From the NCBI RefSeq assembly GCF_009176545.1, contig NZ_VTOJ01000002.1, forward strand, positions 310,001 to 374,000: a stretch of DNA of 64,000 bases. The letters are read 5' to 3'. Source of the stretch: Salinigranum salinum (GTDB lineage: Archaea; Halobacteriota; Halobacteria; Halobacteriales; Haloferacaceae). The notes beneath the pieces were generated by a model. That model searched no databases and was not told the origin of the DNA. It worked only from the letters and a program-made list of their open reading frames with translations. Made by a program: the position numbers and the translations under genes. Below are positions 9,086 through 18,094 of this stretch, piece by piece; within the stretch, counting starts at the first letter, position 1, and the number at the start of each line of letters is the position of its first letter.

Positions 9086-9372
9086 GTGGGCACCGATCCG
9101 GACGTCCTCGCCGTCGACCTCCCGAACGAACGGGACGTCGAGGCCGCGAGAGGGGGCTCACCGCGCGCGAGGAGCGCGGCGGGCGGCTCGCCGCCATCGG
9201 AAGGCTGATCGAAATGCATGGGATCGGACCGGAGCGGTTCGACCGGCTGGTTCGAGATCTCTCCGGGATACGCAGACCGTCGGGGACCGGCCTCACGGTG
9301 ACCCGTGTAGCCGACGACGCCGAGAGATCCGAACCCATCGGACGACGGAACCCGGGAATAACGGAACCGTGA
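9086..9372 (+). pseudogene. Frameshifted remnant of a small acidic protein gene
   Basis: From GTG 9086 the frame reads VGTDPDVLAVDLPNERDVEA, a coding-like haloarchaeal composition. At the run of five G near 9152-9156 coding quality jumps to another frame that continues LTAREERGGRLAAIGRLIEM and on to a TGA at 9370-9372. Restoring one G would join both halves into a protein of about 95 residues. The product family was not recognised. It could be a real pseudogene or a homopolymer sequencing error. Confidence 0.4.
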
Positions 9373-9595
9373 CTGGCGGCTCGACCGTTCTCGCGACACC
9401 CGCCAGATCGCACTGGGAGGATCGGTGTGTACACAGCGTGACAAAAGGGGAGAGCCATCCGAGAGGGGGGGGTGGGGGATGTGTCGGATGACGCCTCCAG
9501 GCTGAGGTGAGTGGTCAGGTGACTTCAAAGTTTCCTCATAGGACGACGTATTTAAACGATTCCGAGACGCGGAGCGGTGGCTCCGATGGTTCCGG
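9373..9595. other. Intergenic region between convergent genes with an isolated TATA-like box
   Basis: No gene was recognised. A strong AT box (tatttaaacg, 9549-9558) stands alone in GC-rich DNA. On the minus strand it precedes only a four-codon ORF and a GC-rich stretch that ends in a T-run near 9442. A short noncoding transcript is possible. Confidence 0.4.
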
Positions 9596-10513
9596 CTACG
9601 AGCGGTCGACGCGGTCGTCGTCGGACGTCGCGAGTGTATCGGGGGGCTGGTGGGGGCGTCCACGCCCGGTGTCGGCCGATCGCGCCGCGAACCAGTCGTC
9701 GACCGCCCGGCGGACCCGCTGGAGCACCCGTGGGTCCGTGCTCGGGCGGCCGACGCTCACGGCGTCGGCGCCGTAGTCGAGATACTCCGCGACCGTCGCG
9801 CCGTCGCGGACACCGTTGTTGGCGACCAGAAACAGCTCCGGGGCCGCCCGGTCGACGTCGGCGATCACCGATTCGGAGTCCATCGCGTCGACGTGGAAGA
9901 CGGTCGCGCCCGCCTCCTGCACCCGCCGGGCCGTCTCCGCGAGGTCGACGCCCGGCACCTCCGCGCGTACCTTCACGCTCACGGGTGCCCCCGCGTCGGC
10001 CGCGGCCGAGACGAACTCGCAGAGCCGCGCCGTGTCCCGCAGGAGCGTCTCACCACAGCCGACGCGACAGAGTTCGTCCTGGCGACAGTGGGCGTTCACC
10101 TCGAACACGGCGTCGTGCGCCGCACACAGCCGCGCGGCTGCCGCGACCGGTCCGACGGTCGCGCTCCGGACGTTGACGCCCGCGCGGATCGGCGAGTCGG
10201 CGAGCGCGGCGAGCTGAAAGTCGATGAACACCAGCGGATCAGGGGGGAGGAACTCCGATCGGTCGCGGCGGACGAGCCGTCGAGCCGCCTCCCGCGACCG
10301 CGCGTCGACCGTGACGCCTCCGAGCATGGCGAGGTCGGCGTACGGGCTTCCGGCGTGTGCCCAGCGCGCGTCGGCCTCCCCCGAGAGGCTCGCGAGCAGC
10401 AGTCGGGGCGCATCTCCCCGCTCGCCCCACTCGCCCCGCTCGCCCCGCTCGCCCCGCTCGTCCACGGGACCGACGGTGCGGGAGTCGGGGACGCCGTCGA
10501 GTCGGTTCGTCAC
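9596..10513 (-). CDS. tRNA-dihydrouridine synthase-like FMN TIM-barrel protein
   Basis: This 305-residue protein has a Dus-like barrel: [11 protein letters not shown] at the first strand, [22 protein letters not shown] carrying the Cys region used in substrate reduction, PVSVKVRAE, and the phosphate-binding end [27 protein letters not shown]. The role would be FMN-dependent uridine reduction in tRNA. It is part of a conserved haloarchaeal pair with cofD, whose stop overlaps its start by four bases. Residues 18-34 form a [13 protein letters not shown] repeat encoded by 9-bp units, and this tract precedes the conserved domain. A dihydroorotate-dehydrogenase-like function remains an alternative. 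Confidence 0.75.
   Translation of the reverse strand: MTNRLDGVPDSRTVGPVDERGERGERGEWGERGDAPRLLLASLSGEADARWAHAGSPYADLAMLGGVTVDARSREAARRLVRRDRSEFLPPDPLVFIDFQLAALADSPIRAGVNVRSATVGPVAAAARLCAAHDAVFEVNAHCRQDELCRVGCGETLLRDTARLCEFVSAAADAGAPVSVKVRAEVPGVDLAETARRVQEAGATVFHVDAMDSESVIADVDRAAPELFLVANNGVRDGATVAEYLDYGADAVSVGRPSTDPRVLQRVRRAVDDWFAARSADTGRGRPHQPPDTLATSDDDRVDRS
10416..10465. repeat. 9-bp tandem repeat inside the Dus-like gene
   Basis: About five units of ctcgcccc(a/g) in a row encode Gly-Glu-Arg triplets in the N-terminal linker of the Dus-like protein. Nine-base units preserve the frame, so copy-number change would lengthen or shorten the linker only. Confidence 0.7.
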
Positions 10514-11544
10514 GCTGCACCCCCTCCGCGACCCTCGCGACGAGCCGCGGCCGCGTCCAGCGCCTCGTCGACCGCACGGAGGACGCGCCGAGCGTCGGCC
10601 GGGTCGTCGAGCCGCGTGTCGGTCCGGACGACCGGGCGCTCGAGGTCGGTCCCGTCCGCGTCGTCGAGGACGAACACGTCGGCGAAGGGGTACGCCTCGG
10701 CGACGCCCGCCGTCGACGGATCGAGGCCGACACCACGCATCAGCTTCGCCGCCGGTCCCGAGAACACCTCGCTCTCGACGAACGGCGACACCGCGACGAC
10801 GGTCGTCTCGGCGAGGGCGGCCTCGATCCCGGGGACGGCGAGCATCGGCCCGATGCTCGTCACGGGGTTCGAGGGCCCGACGACCACGGGGTCGGTCAGC
10901 GCGTCGGTCACGGCTAGCGTGGGGGTGGCGTCGTCGGCCCCGCGGAACTCGACGTCCGCGACGGGCGGCTCCGCGCGCCGGTGGACCCAGTACTCCTGGA
11001 AGTGGAGCGCCCCCTCGTCGGTGTGGACGATGGTGGCGACGGGGTCGTCGGTCACCGGGAGGAGGTCGACGGCGAGCCCGAACGCCTCGGCCAGGAGACG
11101 GGTCACCTCGGTCAGGGTCCGTCCCTCGTCGAGGAGCCCCGTCCGCGTGAGGTGGACTGCGCGGTCGCGGTCACCGATCTCCATGAACTCCGCCACGCCC
11201 GAAAACCGTCGCCATCGCGCGATCTCCCTCCCGTCGACCTGTGCGTCGTCGGGGAGGTAGCGCGGGCCAGCCCGGATCCCCGCCGCCGCCGCGAGCCGGT
11301 GGAGCTCGTCGTGGGTCGCGGTCGTGTCCCCGTCGATCCCCCACCACCGCTCGCGGTCGAGGACGTCTCCCCCGTGGAACAACACGGTGTCGAGGTCGGG
11401 GCAGACGAGGTGGCCGGCGAGTTCGACGTCGTCGCCCGTGTTGCCCACGACCGTCACGGCGTCGGGCGAGAACGGCGACTCGGGACCGTCGAGCCCGTCG
11501 AGGAGCTTGGGTGTCCCCGTGCCACCGGCGAGGAACGTCACCAT
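10510..11544 (-). CDS. cofD: 2-phospho-L-lactate transferase (CofD)
   Basis: This 344-residue enzyme of coenzyme F420 synthesis joins the activated 2-phospholactate moiety to Fo. The N-terminus [17 protein letters not shown] is the family signature, followed by [48 protein letters not shown], and [19 protein letters not shown] near residue 220. It is first in a two-gene operon with the Dus-like gene. The upstream region on its strand has a weak aaggttgaaacc box 25-35 nt before the ATG. Confidence 0.95.
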   Translation of the reverse strand: MVTFLAGGTGTPKLLDGLDGPESPFSPDAVTVVGNTGDDVELAGHLVCPDLDTVLFHGGDVLDRERWWGIDGDTTATHDELHRLAAAAGIRAGPRYLPDDAQVDGREIARWRRFSGVAEFMEIGDRDRAVHLTRTGLLDEGRTLTEVTRLLAEAFGLAVDLLPVTDDPVATIVHTDEGALHFQEYWVHRRAEPPVADVEFRGADDATPTLAVTDALTDPVVVGPSNPVTSIGPMLAVPGIEAALAETTVVAVSPFVESEVFSGPAAKLMRGVGLDPSTAGVAEAYPFADVFVLDDADGTDLERPVVRTDTRLDDPADARRVLRAVDEALDAAAARREGRGGGAA

Positions 11545-11624
11545 GGCACCGTCCTATGTGGACCGGTGGTTTCAACCTTCCTGCATCGTCGTACGTACCG
11601 TTTCGATCCGGAGACAGACCGCCG

Positions 11625-11666
11625 AGGCAGAACGTGCTCGGCGAGTGGCAGAACGTACTCGGCGAA
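11625..11666. repeat. Two-copy 20-bp direct repeat
   Basis: Two adjacent copies of ggcagaacgtNctcggcgaN lie between cofD and the TetR gene and differ at two positions. No function can be assigned. Confidence 0.6.
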
Positions 11667-11737
11667 TCCACGACAGCGGTCGGCACATACGACGGACGAC
11701 AGCGTACCGCACGGCCGCGAGCGAATCCGTGGATACT

Positions 11738-11755
11738 TGACTGACCGGTTAGTCA
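11738..11755. promoter_or_regulatory. Probable TetR operator palindrome
   Basis: tgactgacc-ggttagtca is an 18-bp inverted repeat with 8 of 9 pairs matching. It ends 13 nt before the TetR ATG at 11769. Position and form suggest autoregulation of the TetR-MATE operon. Confidence 0.65.
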
Positions 11756-11768
11756 GTTCGAACACCGA

Positions 11769-12422
11769 ATGTCAGACGAACCCCGCGAGACGGTGGTCCG
11801 TGCGACGTACCGCGCGCTCTGTGCGCACGGTTACGCGAACCTGACGATGCAGGACATCGCCGACGAAGCGGACCTGAGCAAGGCAGCCCTCCACTACCAC
11901 TACGACACCAAGCGCGACCTCCTGACCGCCTTCCTCGACGCGCTGGCGTCGTGGTACGAGGGGCGACTGGACGACCTGGACGGGACCACCCCGCCCGAAC
12001 GACTGGCGTCGCTGTTCGACGAATGTCTCTCGTGCGACGACACCGACTACCCCGCCTTCCACACGGCGATGCTGGAGGTGAAGGCGCAGGCACCGTACGA
12101 GGACGCCTACCGCGAGCGACTCGCGGCGGTCGACGACGTGCTCGTCGCGCGCGTCCGGGAGATCGTCGCCGACGGCGTCGCCGACGGGAGCTTCCGCGAC
12201 GTCGACCCCGACGCGACCGCCGAACTCGTGGTCGACGTGCTCGCGGGTGCGCACACCCGGAACGTCGCCATCGGCCGCTCGCTCGACGAGACGCGCGTCC
12301 TGCTCGACGGCTACGTCGACGCGCAGTTGTTGGCCGACGGTGCCGCAGACGACAGCCCGGACGACGACGCGGGACCGACCGCGGACGGGTCGTCGCCGCC
12401 GTCGGCGGAGGCGTCCCGATGA
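11769..12422 (+). CDS. TetR/AcrR family transcriptional regulator
   Basis: The 217-residue protein has an N-terminal TetR helix-turn-helix: TYRALCAHGYANLTMQDIADEADLSKAALHYHYDTKRDLLTAFLDAL, residues about 10-55. An all-helical ligand/dimer domain follows, then an acidic tail of about 35 residues. It is divergent from cofD, has a TetR-type palindrome just upstream, and overlaps the MATE transporter start (ATGA). The likely role is a ligand-released repressor of itself and the efflux pump. The effector is unknown. Confidence 0.93.
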   Translation: MSDEPRETVVRATYRALCAHGYANLTMQDIADEADLSKAALHYHYDTKRDLLTAFLDALASWYEGRLDDLDGTTPPERLASLFDECLSCDDTDYPAFHTAMLEVKAQAPYEDAYRERLAAVDDVLVARVREIVADGVADGSFRDVDPDATAELVVDVLAGAHTRNVAIGRSLDETRVLLDGYVDAQLLADGAADDSPDDDAGPTADGSSPPSAEASR

Positions 12423-13879
12423 GCCTCCGCGACTCCCTGTCGGGGCTGTTCAAGAGCAAGGAGGAGTTCGACCTCACCAGCGGCGGGATCGGCAAACCGC
12501 TGTTCTACCTCGCACTCCCCATCGTCATCACGAACCTGCTCCAGACCGCGTACAACCTCGCCGACACTTTCTGGCTGGGTCAGTACTCCACCGAGGCGCT
12601 GGCCGCCATCTCCTTTGGCTTCCCGCTGGTGTTCCTGCTGATCTCCCTCGGCTTCGGTATCTCCATCGCGGGGAGCGTCCTCGTCGCGCAGTACGTCGGC
12701 GCGGGCGAGGAGGCCGAAGCCGAGTACGCCGCCTCCCAGACGGTGACGTTCGCGGTGCTCGCGTCGGTCGTCCTGGGTGCGGGCGGCTACTTCTTCGTCG
12801 AGGACGTCCTCCGACTGCTGGGCGCCTCGCCGGACGTCCTCCCCGGGGCGACCGCGTACATGGAGGTCATCTCGCTCGGTATCGTCTTCCTGTTCGGCTT
12901 CCTGGTGTTCATCTCGCTCATGCGCGGCTACGGCGACACGATCACGCCCATGCTGGTGATGTTCGGTTCGGTGGCGATCAACGTCGCTCTCGACCCGTTC
13001 CTCATCTTCGGCTGGTGGATCTTCCCCGAACTCGGCGTCGCAGGGGCCGCCTACGCGACCGTGTTCTCGCGCTCGCTGGCGCTGTTCGTGGGGCTGGTCA
13101 TCATGTTCCGCGGGAACCGTGGCGTGCAGATCCACCTCGACCAGATGCGCCCCGACCTCGACTACTTCCGACGCATCGCCTCCCTCGGCGGCCCCGCGTC
13201 GTTCGAGGTCACCAGTCGGGCGCTCTCCGTGAACTTCCTGCTCGTCGTCGTCGGCCTGTTCGCCACGCCGGTCGTCGCGGCGTTCGGGATCGGGACCCGG
13301 GTGTTCTCCGTGGTCTTCCTGCCCGCGATCGCGGTCGCACAGGGCGTCGAGACGATGTCGGGCCAGAACATCGGCGCGGGCAAGCCCGACCGCGCCGAGG
13401 CGACCGCGGACTTCGCCGCGAAGGGGATGTTCGTCATCCTCTCAGCGATGGGCGTCCTCGTCTTCGTCTTCACCGAACCCATCGTCGCCGTCTTCACGAC
13501 CGACCAGGCCGTCGTCGACGAAGGCGTCACGTTCCTCCGGACGGTCGCGCCGACGTTCGGGATGCTCGGCATCATGCGCGCCTACGGCGGGAGCTTCAGA
13601 GGGGCTGGCAAGACGATGACCTCCGCGGCGCTCGCCATCGCCACACTGTGGGTCGTTCGGCTCCCGGTCGCGTGGTTCGGCGCACAGTCGTTCGGTCCCG
13701 TCGGCATCTGGTACGGATTCGTCGTCTCGAACGTCTTCGGGGCCGCGCTCGCGCTCGCGTGGTACAAGCGCGGGACGTGGCGGGACGCAGATCTGACCGA
13801 CGAGCAGGTGGCCGTCGGCGACGAGTTCGACGGCGACGACGACCCGGAGCTCGCCGACGCGACCAGCACGGACGACTGA
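12419..13879 (+). CDS. MATE family efflux transporter
   Basis: This 486-residue multidrug/toxin extrusion protein has about twelve membrane segments. The PLFYLALPIVITNLLQTAYNLADTFWLGQYSTEALAAIS opening and the GQNIGAGKPDRAEA loop near residue 320 are family hallmarks. An acidic cytosolic tail ends the protein. Start ATG 12419 overlaps the TetR stop. Cation-coupled drug export is known for the family; the substrate here is unknown, and regulation by the adjacent TetR protein is likely. Confidence 0.93.
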   Translation: MSLRDSLSGLFKSKEEFDLTSGGIGKPLFYLALPIVITNLLQTAYNLADTFWLGQYSTEALAAISFGFPLVFLLISLGFGISIAGSVLVAQYVGAGEEAEAEYAASQTVTFAVLASVVLGAGGYFFVEDVLRLLGASPDVLPGATAYMEVISLGIVFLFGFLVFISLMRGYGDTITPMLVMFGSVAINVALDPFLIFGWWIFPELGVAGAAYATVFSRSLALFVGLVIMFRGNRGVQIHLDQMRPDLDYFRRIASLGGPASFEVTSRALSVNFLLVVVGLFATPVVAAFGIGTRVFSVVFLPAIAVAQGVETMSGQNIGAGKPDRAEATADFAAKGMFVILSAMGVLVFVFTEPIVAVFTTDQAVVDEGVTFLRTVAPTFGMLGIMRAYGGSFRGAGKTMTSAALAIATLWVVRLPVAWFGAQSFGPVGIWYGFVVSNVFGAALALAWYKRGTWRDADLTDEQVAVGDEFDGDDDPELADATSTDD

Positions 13880-13998
13880 GCTGTCCCCGACGACGGCGAC
13901 TGAGCGGCCTCCGACGACGGACGACGGTCTCTCGAAGGGGAGACGGACCGTCGGCAACGGCGCGGCGGGACGGGCCGGCGTTCCCGAGCCACCCGACG

Positions 13999-14005
13999 GT
14001 TTTTG
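13999..14005 (+). promoter_or_regulatory. Core promoter of the HD hydrolase gene
   Basis: A ggttttt T-rich box lies 25-31 nt before ATG 14030. It supports that start over the TTG at 14003, which would overlap the box. Confidence 0.5.
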
Positions 14006-14029
14006 TCCGATGCCGGCACATACCCACGC

Positions 14030-15253
14030 ATGCTGGCGATCAAGGACAGCGTCCACGACCACATCGAGGTCGAGGGCGTTGCCGAGGCACTCATCGACAC
14101 GCCGGCCGTCCAGCGGCTCCGCAACGTGACGCAGCTGGGGACCGTGAAGTTCGTCTACCCCTCGGCGAACCACACGCGGTTCGAGCACTCGCTAGGCGTC
14201 TACCACCTCGCGACCCGCGCGCTGGCCCAGCTCGGCGTCGAGGGCACCACGGCCGAACGGGTCAGCGCGGCGGCCCTGCTGCACGACGTCGGCCACGGCC
14301 CGTTCAGCCACAACGTCGAGGACGTCGTCCACCGACACACGGGGAAGTACCACGACGACGTCGAGGACCTCGTCACCGCGGGCGCGGTCGGCCGCGTCCT
14401 CGACGAACACGACGTCGACCCCGACGCCGTCGCGGCCCTGATCCGCGGCGACGGGCGGTACGGCCAGCTCGTCTCCGGCGAACTCGACGTCGACCGCATG
14501 GACTACCTCGTCCGCGACGCCCACCACACGGGCGTCCCGTACGGAACCATCGATCACGAGCGCCTGATCCGGGAGCTCGCGTTCGTCGACGGCGAACTCG
14601 TCCTCCGGGAGGGGAACGTCCAGACCGCCGAGTCGCTGTTGCTGGCGCGGGCGCTGATGAACCCGACCGTCTACTCCCACCCCGTCGCCCGCATCTCGAA
14701 GGCGATGCTCCGCCGCGCGGCGGAGCGACTGCTCGACGCCCCCGACGTCGCCGCGGCCGACCTCCGGCGGATGGACGACCACGACTTCGTCTCGTCGCTC
14801 CGGATGACGCCGTCGACCGAGGAGTACGCCGAACGGCTCGACACCCGTCGGCTGTTCAAACGGGCGGTGTGGGCCGAGTACGGCGACGTGCCTCCATCCC
14901 TGCTGGACGCCTCACACGAGACGCTGCGGACGTTCGAGCGCGAGGTCGCCGAGCACGCCGACGTCGACGACGCACACGTCGTCGTGGACGTCCCCTCGCG
15001 ACCGTCGATGACCGAGTCGACGTCGCGGGTCGTCGTCAACGGCGACATCCGAGAGCTCGGCAAGGCCTCGCCTTTGGTGTCGGCGCTTCGAACCGCCCAG
15101 CGACAGCAGTGGCGGCTCGGCGTCTACTGTCCGCGAGCGGAGACCGAACGGGTGGGCCGTGCCGCGGTCGACGTGCTCGGACTGGACGTCGACGGCGCGC
15201 TCGTCAGCGACGTCCGGGCGGGTCTGAACGCGACGCTCGACGAGTTCCAGTGA
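14030..15253 (+). CDS. HD domain phosphohydrolase (SAMHD1/YdhJ-like)
   Basis: This 407-residue protein has an N-terminal HD superfamily domain. IKDSVHDHIEVEGVAEALIDTPAVQRLRNVTQLG is followed by the metal ligands in NHTRFEHSLGVYHLA and LLHDVGHGPFSH, then the later Asp in SGELDVDRMDYLVRDAHHTG. This arrangement matches archaeal dNTP/nucleotide phosphohydrolases related to SAMHD1. The C-terminal half holds helices and a small alpha/beta region. It stands alone, with its own promoter. Substrate specificity cannot be read from sequence. Confidence 0.88.
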   Translation: MLAIKDSVHDHIEVEGVAEALIDTPAVQRLRNVTQLGTVKFVYPSANHTRFEHSLGVYHLATRALAQLGVEGTTAERVSAAALLHDVGHGPFSHNVEDVVHRHTGKYHDDVEDLVTAGAVGRVLDEHDVDPDAVAALIRGDGRYGQLVSGELDVDRMDYLVRDAHHTGVPYGTIDHERLIRELAFVDGELVLREGNVQTAESLLLARALMNPTVYSHPVARISKAMLRRAAERLLDAPDVAAADLRRMDDHDFVSSLRMTPSTEEYAERLDTRRLFKRAVWAEYGDVPPSLLDASHETLRTFEREVAEHADVDDAHVVVDVPSRPSMTESTSRVVVNGDIRELGKASPLVSALRTAQRQQWRLGVYCPRAETERVGRAAVDVLGLDVDGALVSDVRAGLNATLDEFQ

Positions 15254-15669
15254 CGCACGCCGTCGCTCGTCGATGAGAGAGCCGGCTGCAGATGTATACA
15301 CCGCGCGAGGGAAAGATGAGCACTGCCCAGAGACGCATCGCCAGTGATGGCGCGTTCGTCGGAGTGCCTCGACTCGATCGCCGCCCCCGTCGTGGTCTTC
15401 GACGCGGCGAGCGGCTCGGAGATGTCGTTCGACGACGTGTGTCGCGCGTCCTGCTGTAATCTGTCCAGTATCTACTCGTCGAGATCGTCCAGAGTTCGGA
15501 TCGTCGTGTGTGGTGACGAGCGAGTCCCGTGTGTCGGCGTTGAACTCGATCGACGTCGGTTCCTCAGTTTTCTCCGGTCCGACGAGTAGATCGGCAACGG
15601 AGTGTATGACCAGTCAGACGATCATAGCATTCAAACGCGTCGGCAGAGAACCGTGGACACTGACAATTG
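15254..15669. other. Intergenic stretch with one doubtful small ORF
   Basis: Apart from the weak candidate at 15347-15589, no gene, RNA or repeat was recognised in these 416 bases. Confidence 0.4.
15347..15589 (+). CDS. Doubtful small protein (80 aa), unrecognised
   Basis: The first half (LDSIAAPVVVFDAASGSEMSF) has strong GC3 bias and acidic composition like real haloarchaeal genes. The second half, with five Cys residues in total, shows weaker bias. No promoter box is evident at leaderless distance and no family was recognised. It may be a decayed gene. Confidence 0.25.
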   Translation: MARSSECLDSIAAPVVVFDAASGSEMSFDDVCRASCCNLSSIYSSRSSRVRIVVCGDERVPCVGVELDRRRFLSFLRSDE

Positions 15670-16767
15670 ATGAGCCCGTTAGAGATCAGTCTCCGCCTCG
15701 TGGCCGGGATCGGCCTCATTCTGACGAACGGCTTCTTCGTCGCGATCGAGTTCGCGTTGACGCGCGCCAGACAGTTCACCGAAGACGAGTTCGTGAACGG
15801 CGACTCGAAGCTCGATCGCGCCTGGGAGATGACGCAGGAGCTCGAGATCTACCTCACGACCTGCCAGGTCGGGATCACGGCGTCGAGTATCGCGGTGGGT
15901 ATCGTCGCGGAACCGGCGCTGGCAGCACTCTTCGAGCCGCTCTTTTCCGGTACGACGCTCGCGACGGTTGGGGCCGGCGCCCTCATCGCCTACCTGATCA
16001 TCAATCTCGTCCACCTCACGCACGGCGAGCAGACGCCGACCTATCTGGGGGTCGAGCGTTCGCGGATGGTCTGTCGGTACGGAGCCGCACCGCTTCACTG
16101 GTTCTACGTCGTCATCTCGCCGTTGATCACGCTCGGTGACTGGGTCGCGAAGTGGACGCTCCGGCTGTTCGGCATCGAGATGACGGGTGCGTGGCTCGAA
16201 GCCGAGGAGGACGCCATCGAGTCCCGTGCGCAGCTCCACAACCGGTTGAGCTCGCTGCTGGAGCGCGGAGATATATCAGATGAAAGACACGATGAGGTGG
16301 TGAGCGCGCTCGAAGCCGGAACGACCGAGGTCCGGGAGGTGATGGTAGACGCGTCCGAGGTCGTGTTCCTCTCGACCGAGGCGTCGGTCGAAGAGAACCT
16401 CCAGCGGATCTCACAGACGCCGCACACCCGCTACCCGCTCGTCGGGTCGGATCCCGAGGACGTCGAAGGGGTCGTCTACATCCCGAGTGTCGTCGATCGG
16501 ACCGAAGAGCTGAAATCCGGCACCGTGGCGTTCGAGGAACTCGCGGCACCGCCGATGACGATCTCGGCCGACACGAGCGTCAGCGACGCGATCGATCGGT
16601 TCCAGGCCGAAGGCCAGGAGCTGGCGATGGTTCTCTCCGACGGGGCGGTCGTCGGTCTCCTCACGGCGACCGACGCATTCGAGGCGGTGATGGGCGAGCT
16701 GGAGGATCCACTCGACAGGCAGTCCGACCCCGGACGAACCGGCCGGGGCCAGGCCTCGCCCGAGTAG
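15670..16767 (+). CDS. CNNM/CorC-type membrane protein with CBS domains
   Basis: The 365-residue protein has an N-terminal DUF21/CNNM transmembrane domain. LILTNGFFVAIEFALTRARQ and YLTTCQVGITASSIAVGIVAEPALAALFEP are diagnostic, and the EQTPTYLGVER motif follows. A CBS pair (about residues 215-340) begins after an acidic helix and the VREVMVDASEVVFL motif. Family members act in Mg/Co homeostasis or other ion export, with CBS domains sensing nucleotides; the ion here is unknown. ATG 15670 is preferred over the TTG codon just before it. The gene stands alone. Confidence 0.9.
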   Translation: MSPLEISLRLVAGIGLILTNGFFVAIEFALTRARQFTEDEFVNGDSKLDRAWEMTQELEIYLTTCQVGITASSIAVGIVAEPALAALFEPLFSGTTLATVGAGALIAYLIINLVHLTHGEQTPTYLGVERSRMVCRYGAAPLHWFYVVISPLITLGDWVAKWTLRLFGIEMTGAWLEAEEDAIESRAQLHNRLSSLLERGDISDERHDEVVSALEAGTTEVREVMVDASEVVFLSTEASVEENLQRISQTPHTRYPLVGSDPEDVEGVVYIPSVVDRTEELKSGTVAFEELAAPPMTISADTSVSDAIDRFQAEGQELAMVLSDGAVVGLLTATDAFEAVMGELEDPLDRQSDPGRTGRGQASPE

Positions 16768-17032
16768 ACGCCGACGCACGAACCGGGAAACGGATCTCCC
16801 TCTGGCGTCTGGTCCGTTCCTGCTACGGTGCCTCGTCGCGATCGCCGGCGACGCCGTCGCGACGCCGGAGCCGCTCCCGCGAACGACCTCGGAGACGCGG
16901 GTTCGCTGGCGGACGGAGCGCACCTCGAGAGCGGGGTCCGCGACGCGACACCGTCCCTCCTGCGCGGAACGTCTGTCGGAGTGCGGAGCCGCGAGACCAC
17001 TACCGTGGCGTCTGCCGTCGGTCGCCACGCGC

Positions 17033-18022
17033 TCAGACCGGGCGCAAGTGATCGCAGTCACCCGTGTGGACCGTCCGGTCCCCCGATTCGGTGCGGACGA
17101 CGAGCGCCCCGGGGAACGCCACGTCGACCGCCTCGCCCTCGATCGTCTCGGTCGCCGTCTCGACGCGCACCCGCCGTCCGAGCGTGTCGGCGTAATCGCG
17201 CCACGCGTCGAGGATCGTCTCGGGGTCGCCGCGGAGGGCGTCGAACACCTCGAGGAGCCGCTGGACGAACAGCCGTCGCTCGACGTCGCCGGCCTCCGCA
17301 CGGAGACTCGTCGCACCCTCCGGGAGGGCGTCGACATCGACGTTGGCGTTGACACCGATGCCGACGAGTATCCACGAGACGCGGTCGGCCTCGCCCTCCA
17401 TCTCTGTGAGGATGCCCGCGAGCTTCCGGCCGCCGCGCTCGGTCGCGTCGTCTCTCACGAGGACGTCGTCGGACCCGTCCGACGGGTCCTCGTTCGCGCT
17501 GCTCACGAGGACGTCGTTCGGCCACTTGATCGACGCGTCGACGCCCGCCTCCCGCGCGGCGCGCGTCGTCGCCACGGCGGCCGCGAGCGTGTAGATCGGC
17601 GCGTGTGCGGGCGGACACTCGGGTCGAAAGACGATGCTCAGCCACACCCCACCCGAGGGGGCGGTCCACGCGCGCCGGAGTCGCCCGCGGCTCCCGGTCT
17701 GCTCGTCCGCGAGCACGACGACGTCACGTGCGCCCTGTGTGGCCAGTTCACGCCCACGGTCGTTCGTGCTCCCGATCGTCTCGTGGTACTCGATCGAGTA
17801 GGGGACGTCGAGCCCGTACTCGACGGCGGCCGCGCCGAATTCGGGCACGCGCTGCACGACGTAGCCGGCGTCGGTCGACTCGATCTCGAACCCCGCCTCG
17901 CGGAGCGTCTCGACCTGTTTCCAGACGGCCGCCCGGGAGACGCCGAGACGGTCCGCCAGCGCGGGTCCCGACACGGGACCGGCTGCGAGTTCGTCGAGGA
18001 GCGCGCGCCGCGTCTCGTTCAT
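17033..18022 (-). CDS. birA: Biotin--[acetyl-CoA-carboxylase] ligase with N-terminal HTH (BirA)
   Basis: This 329-residue bifunctional BirA has an N-terminal winged helix (residues 1-60, LADRLGVSRAAVWKQVETLREAGFEIES) and a biotin ligase domain with GSTNDRGRELA, the adenylate-binding EQTGSRGRLRRAW (GRGRxG-like), IKWPNDVLVS and KLAGILTEMEGE. It attaches biotin to a carboxyl-carrier lysine. It sits 72 bases downstream of the biotin carboxylase/BCCP gene on the same strand, its obvious substrate. The HTH suggests it may also regulate biotin genes. Confidence 0.95.
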   Translation of the reverse strand: MNETRRALLDELAAGPVSGPALADRLGVSRAAVWKQVETLREAGFEIESTDAGYVVQRVPEFGAAAVEYGLDVPYSIEYHETIGSTNDRGRELATQGARDVVVLADEQTGSRGRLRRAWTAPSGGVWLSIVFRPECPPAHAPIYTLAAAVATTRAAREAGVDASIKWPNDVLVSSANEDPSDGSDDVLVRDDATERGGRKLAGILTEMEGEADRVSWILVGIGVNANVDVDALPEGATSLRAEAGDVERRLFVQRLLEVFDALRGDPETILDAWRDYADTLGRRVRVETATETIEGEAVDVAFPGALVVRTESGDRTVHTGDCDHLRPV

Positions 18023-18094
18023 ACCGGAGAGAACGCCGAGAGCGGTATGAACCCGACGCCTCGTGCCGTCGGCTTCGGTGTCACGCGAGCGCCG

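Noticed and set aside
12247..15276. 1009-codon Arg-rich plus-strand ORF
   Set aside because: It crosses the MATE and HD genes in another frame and is extremely Arg-rich, so it is a shadow.
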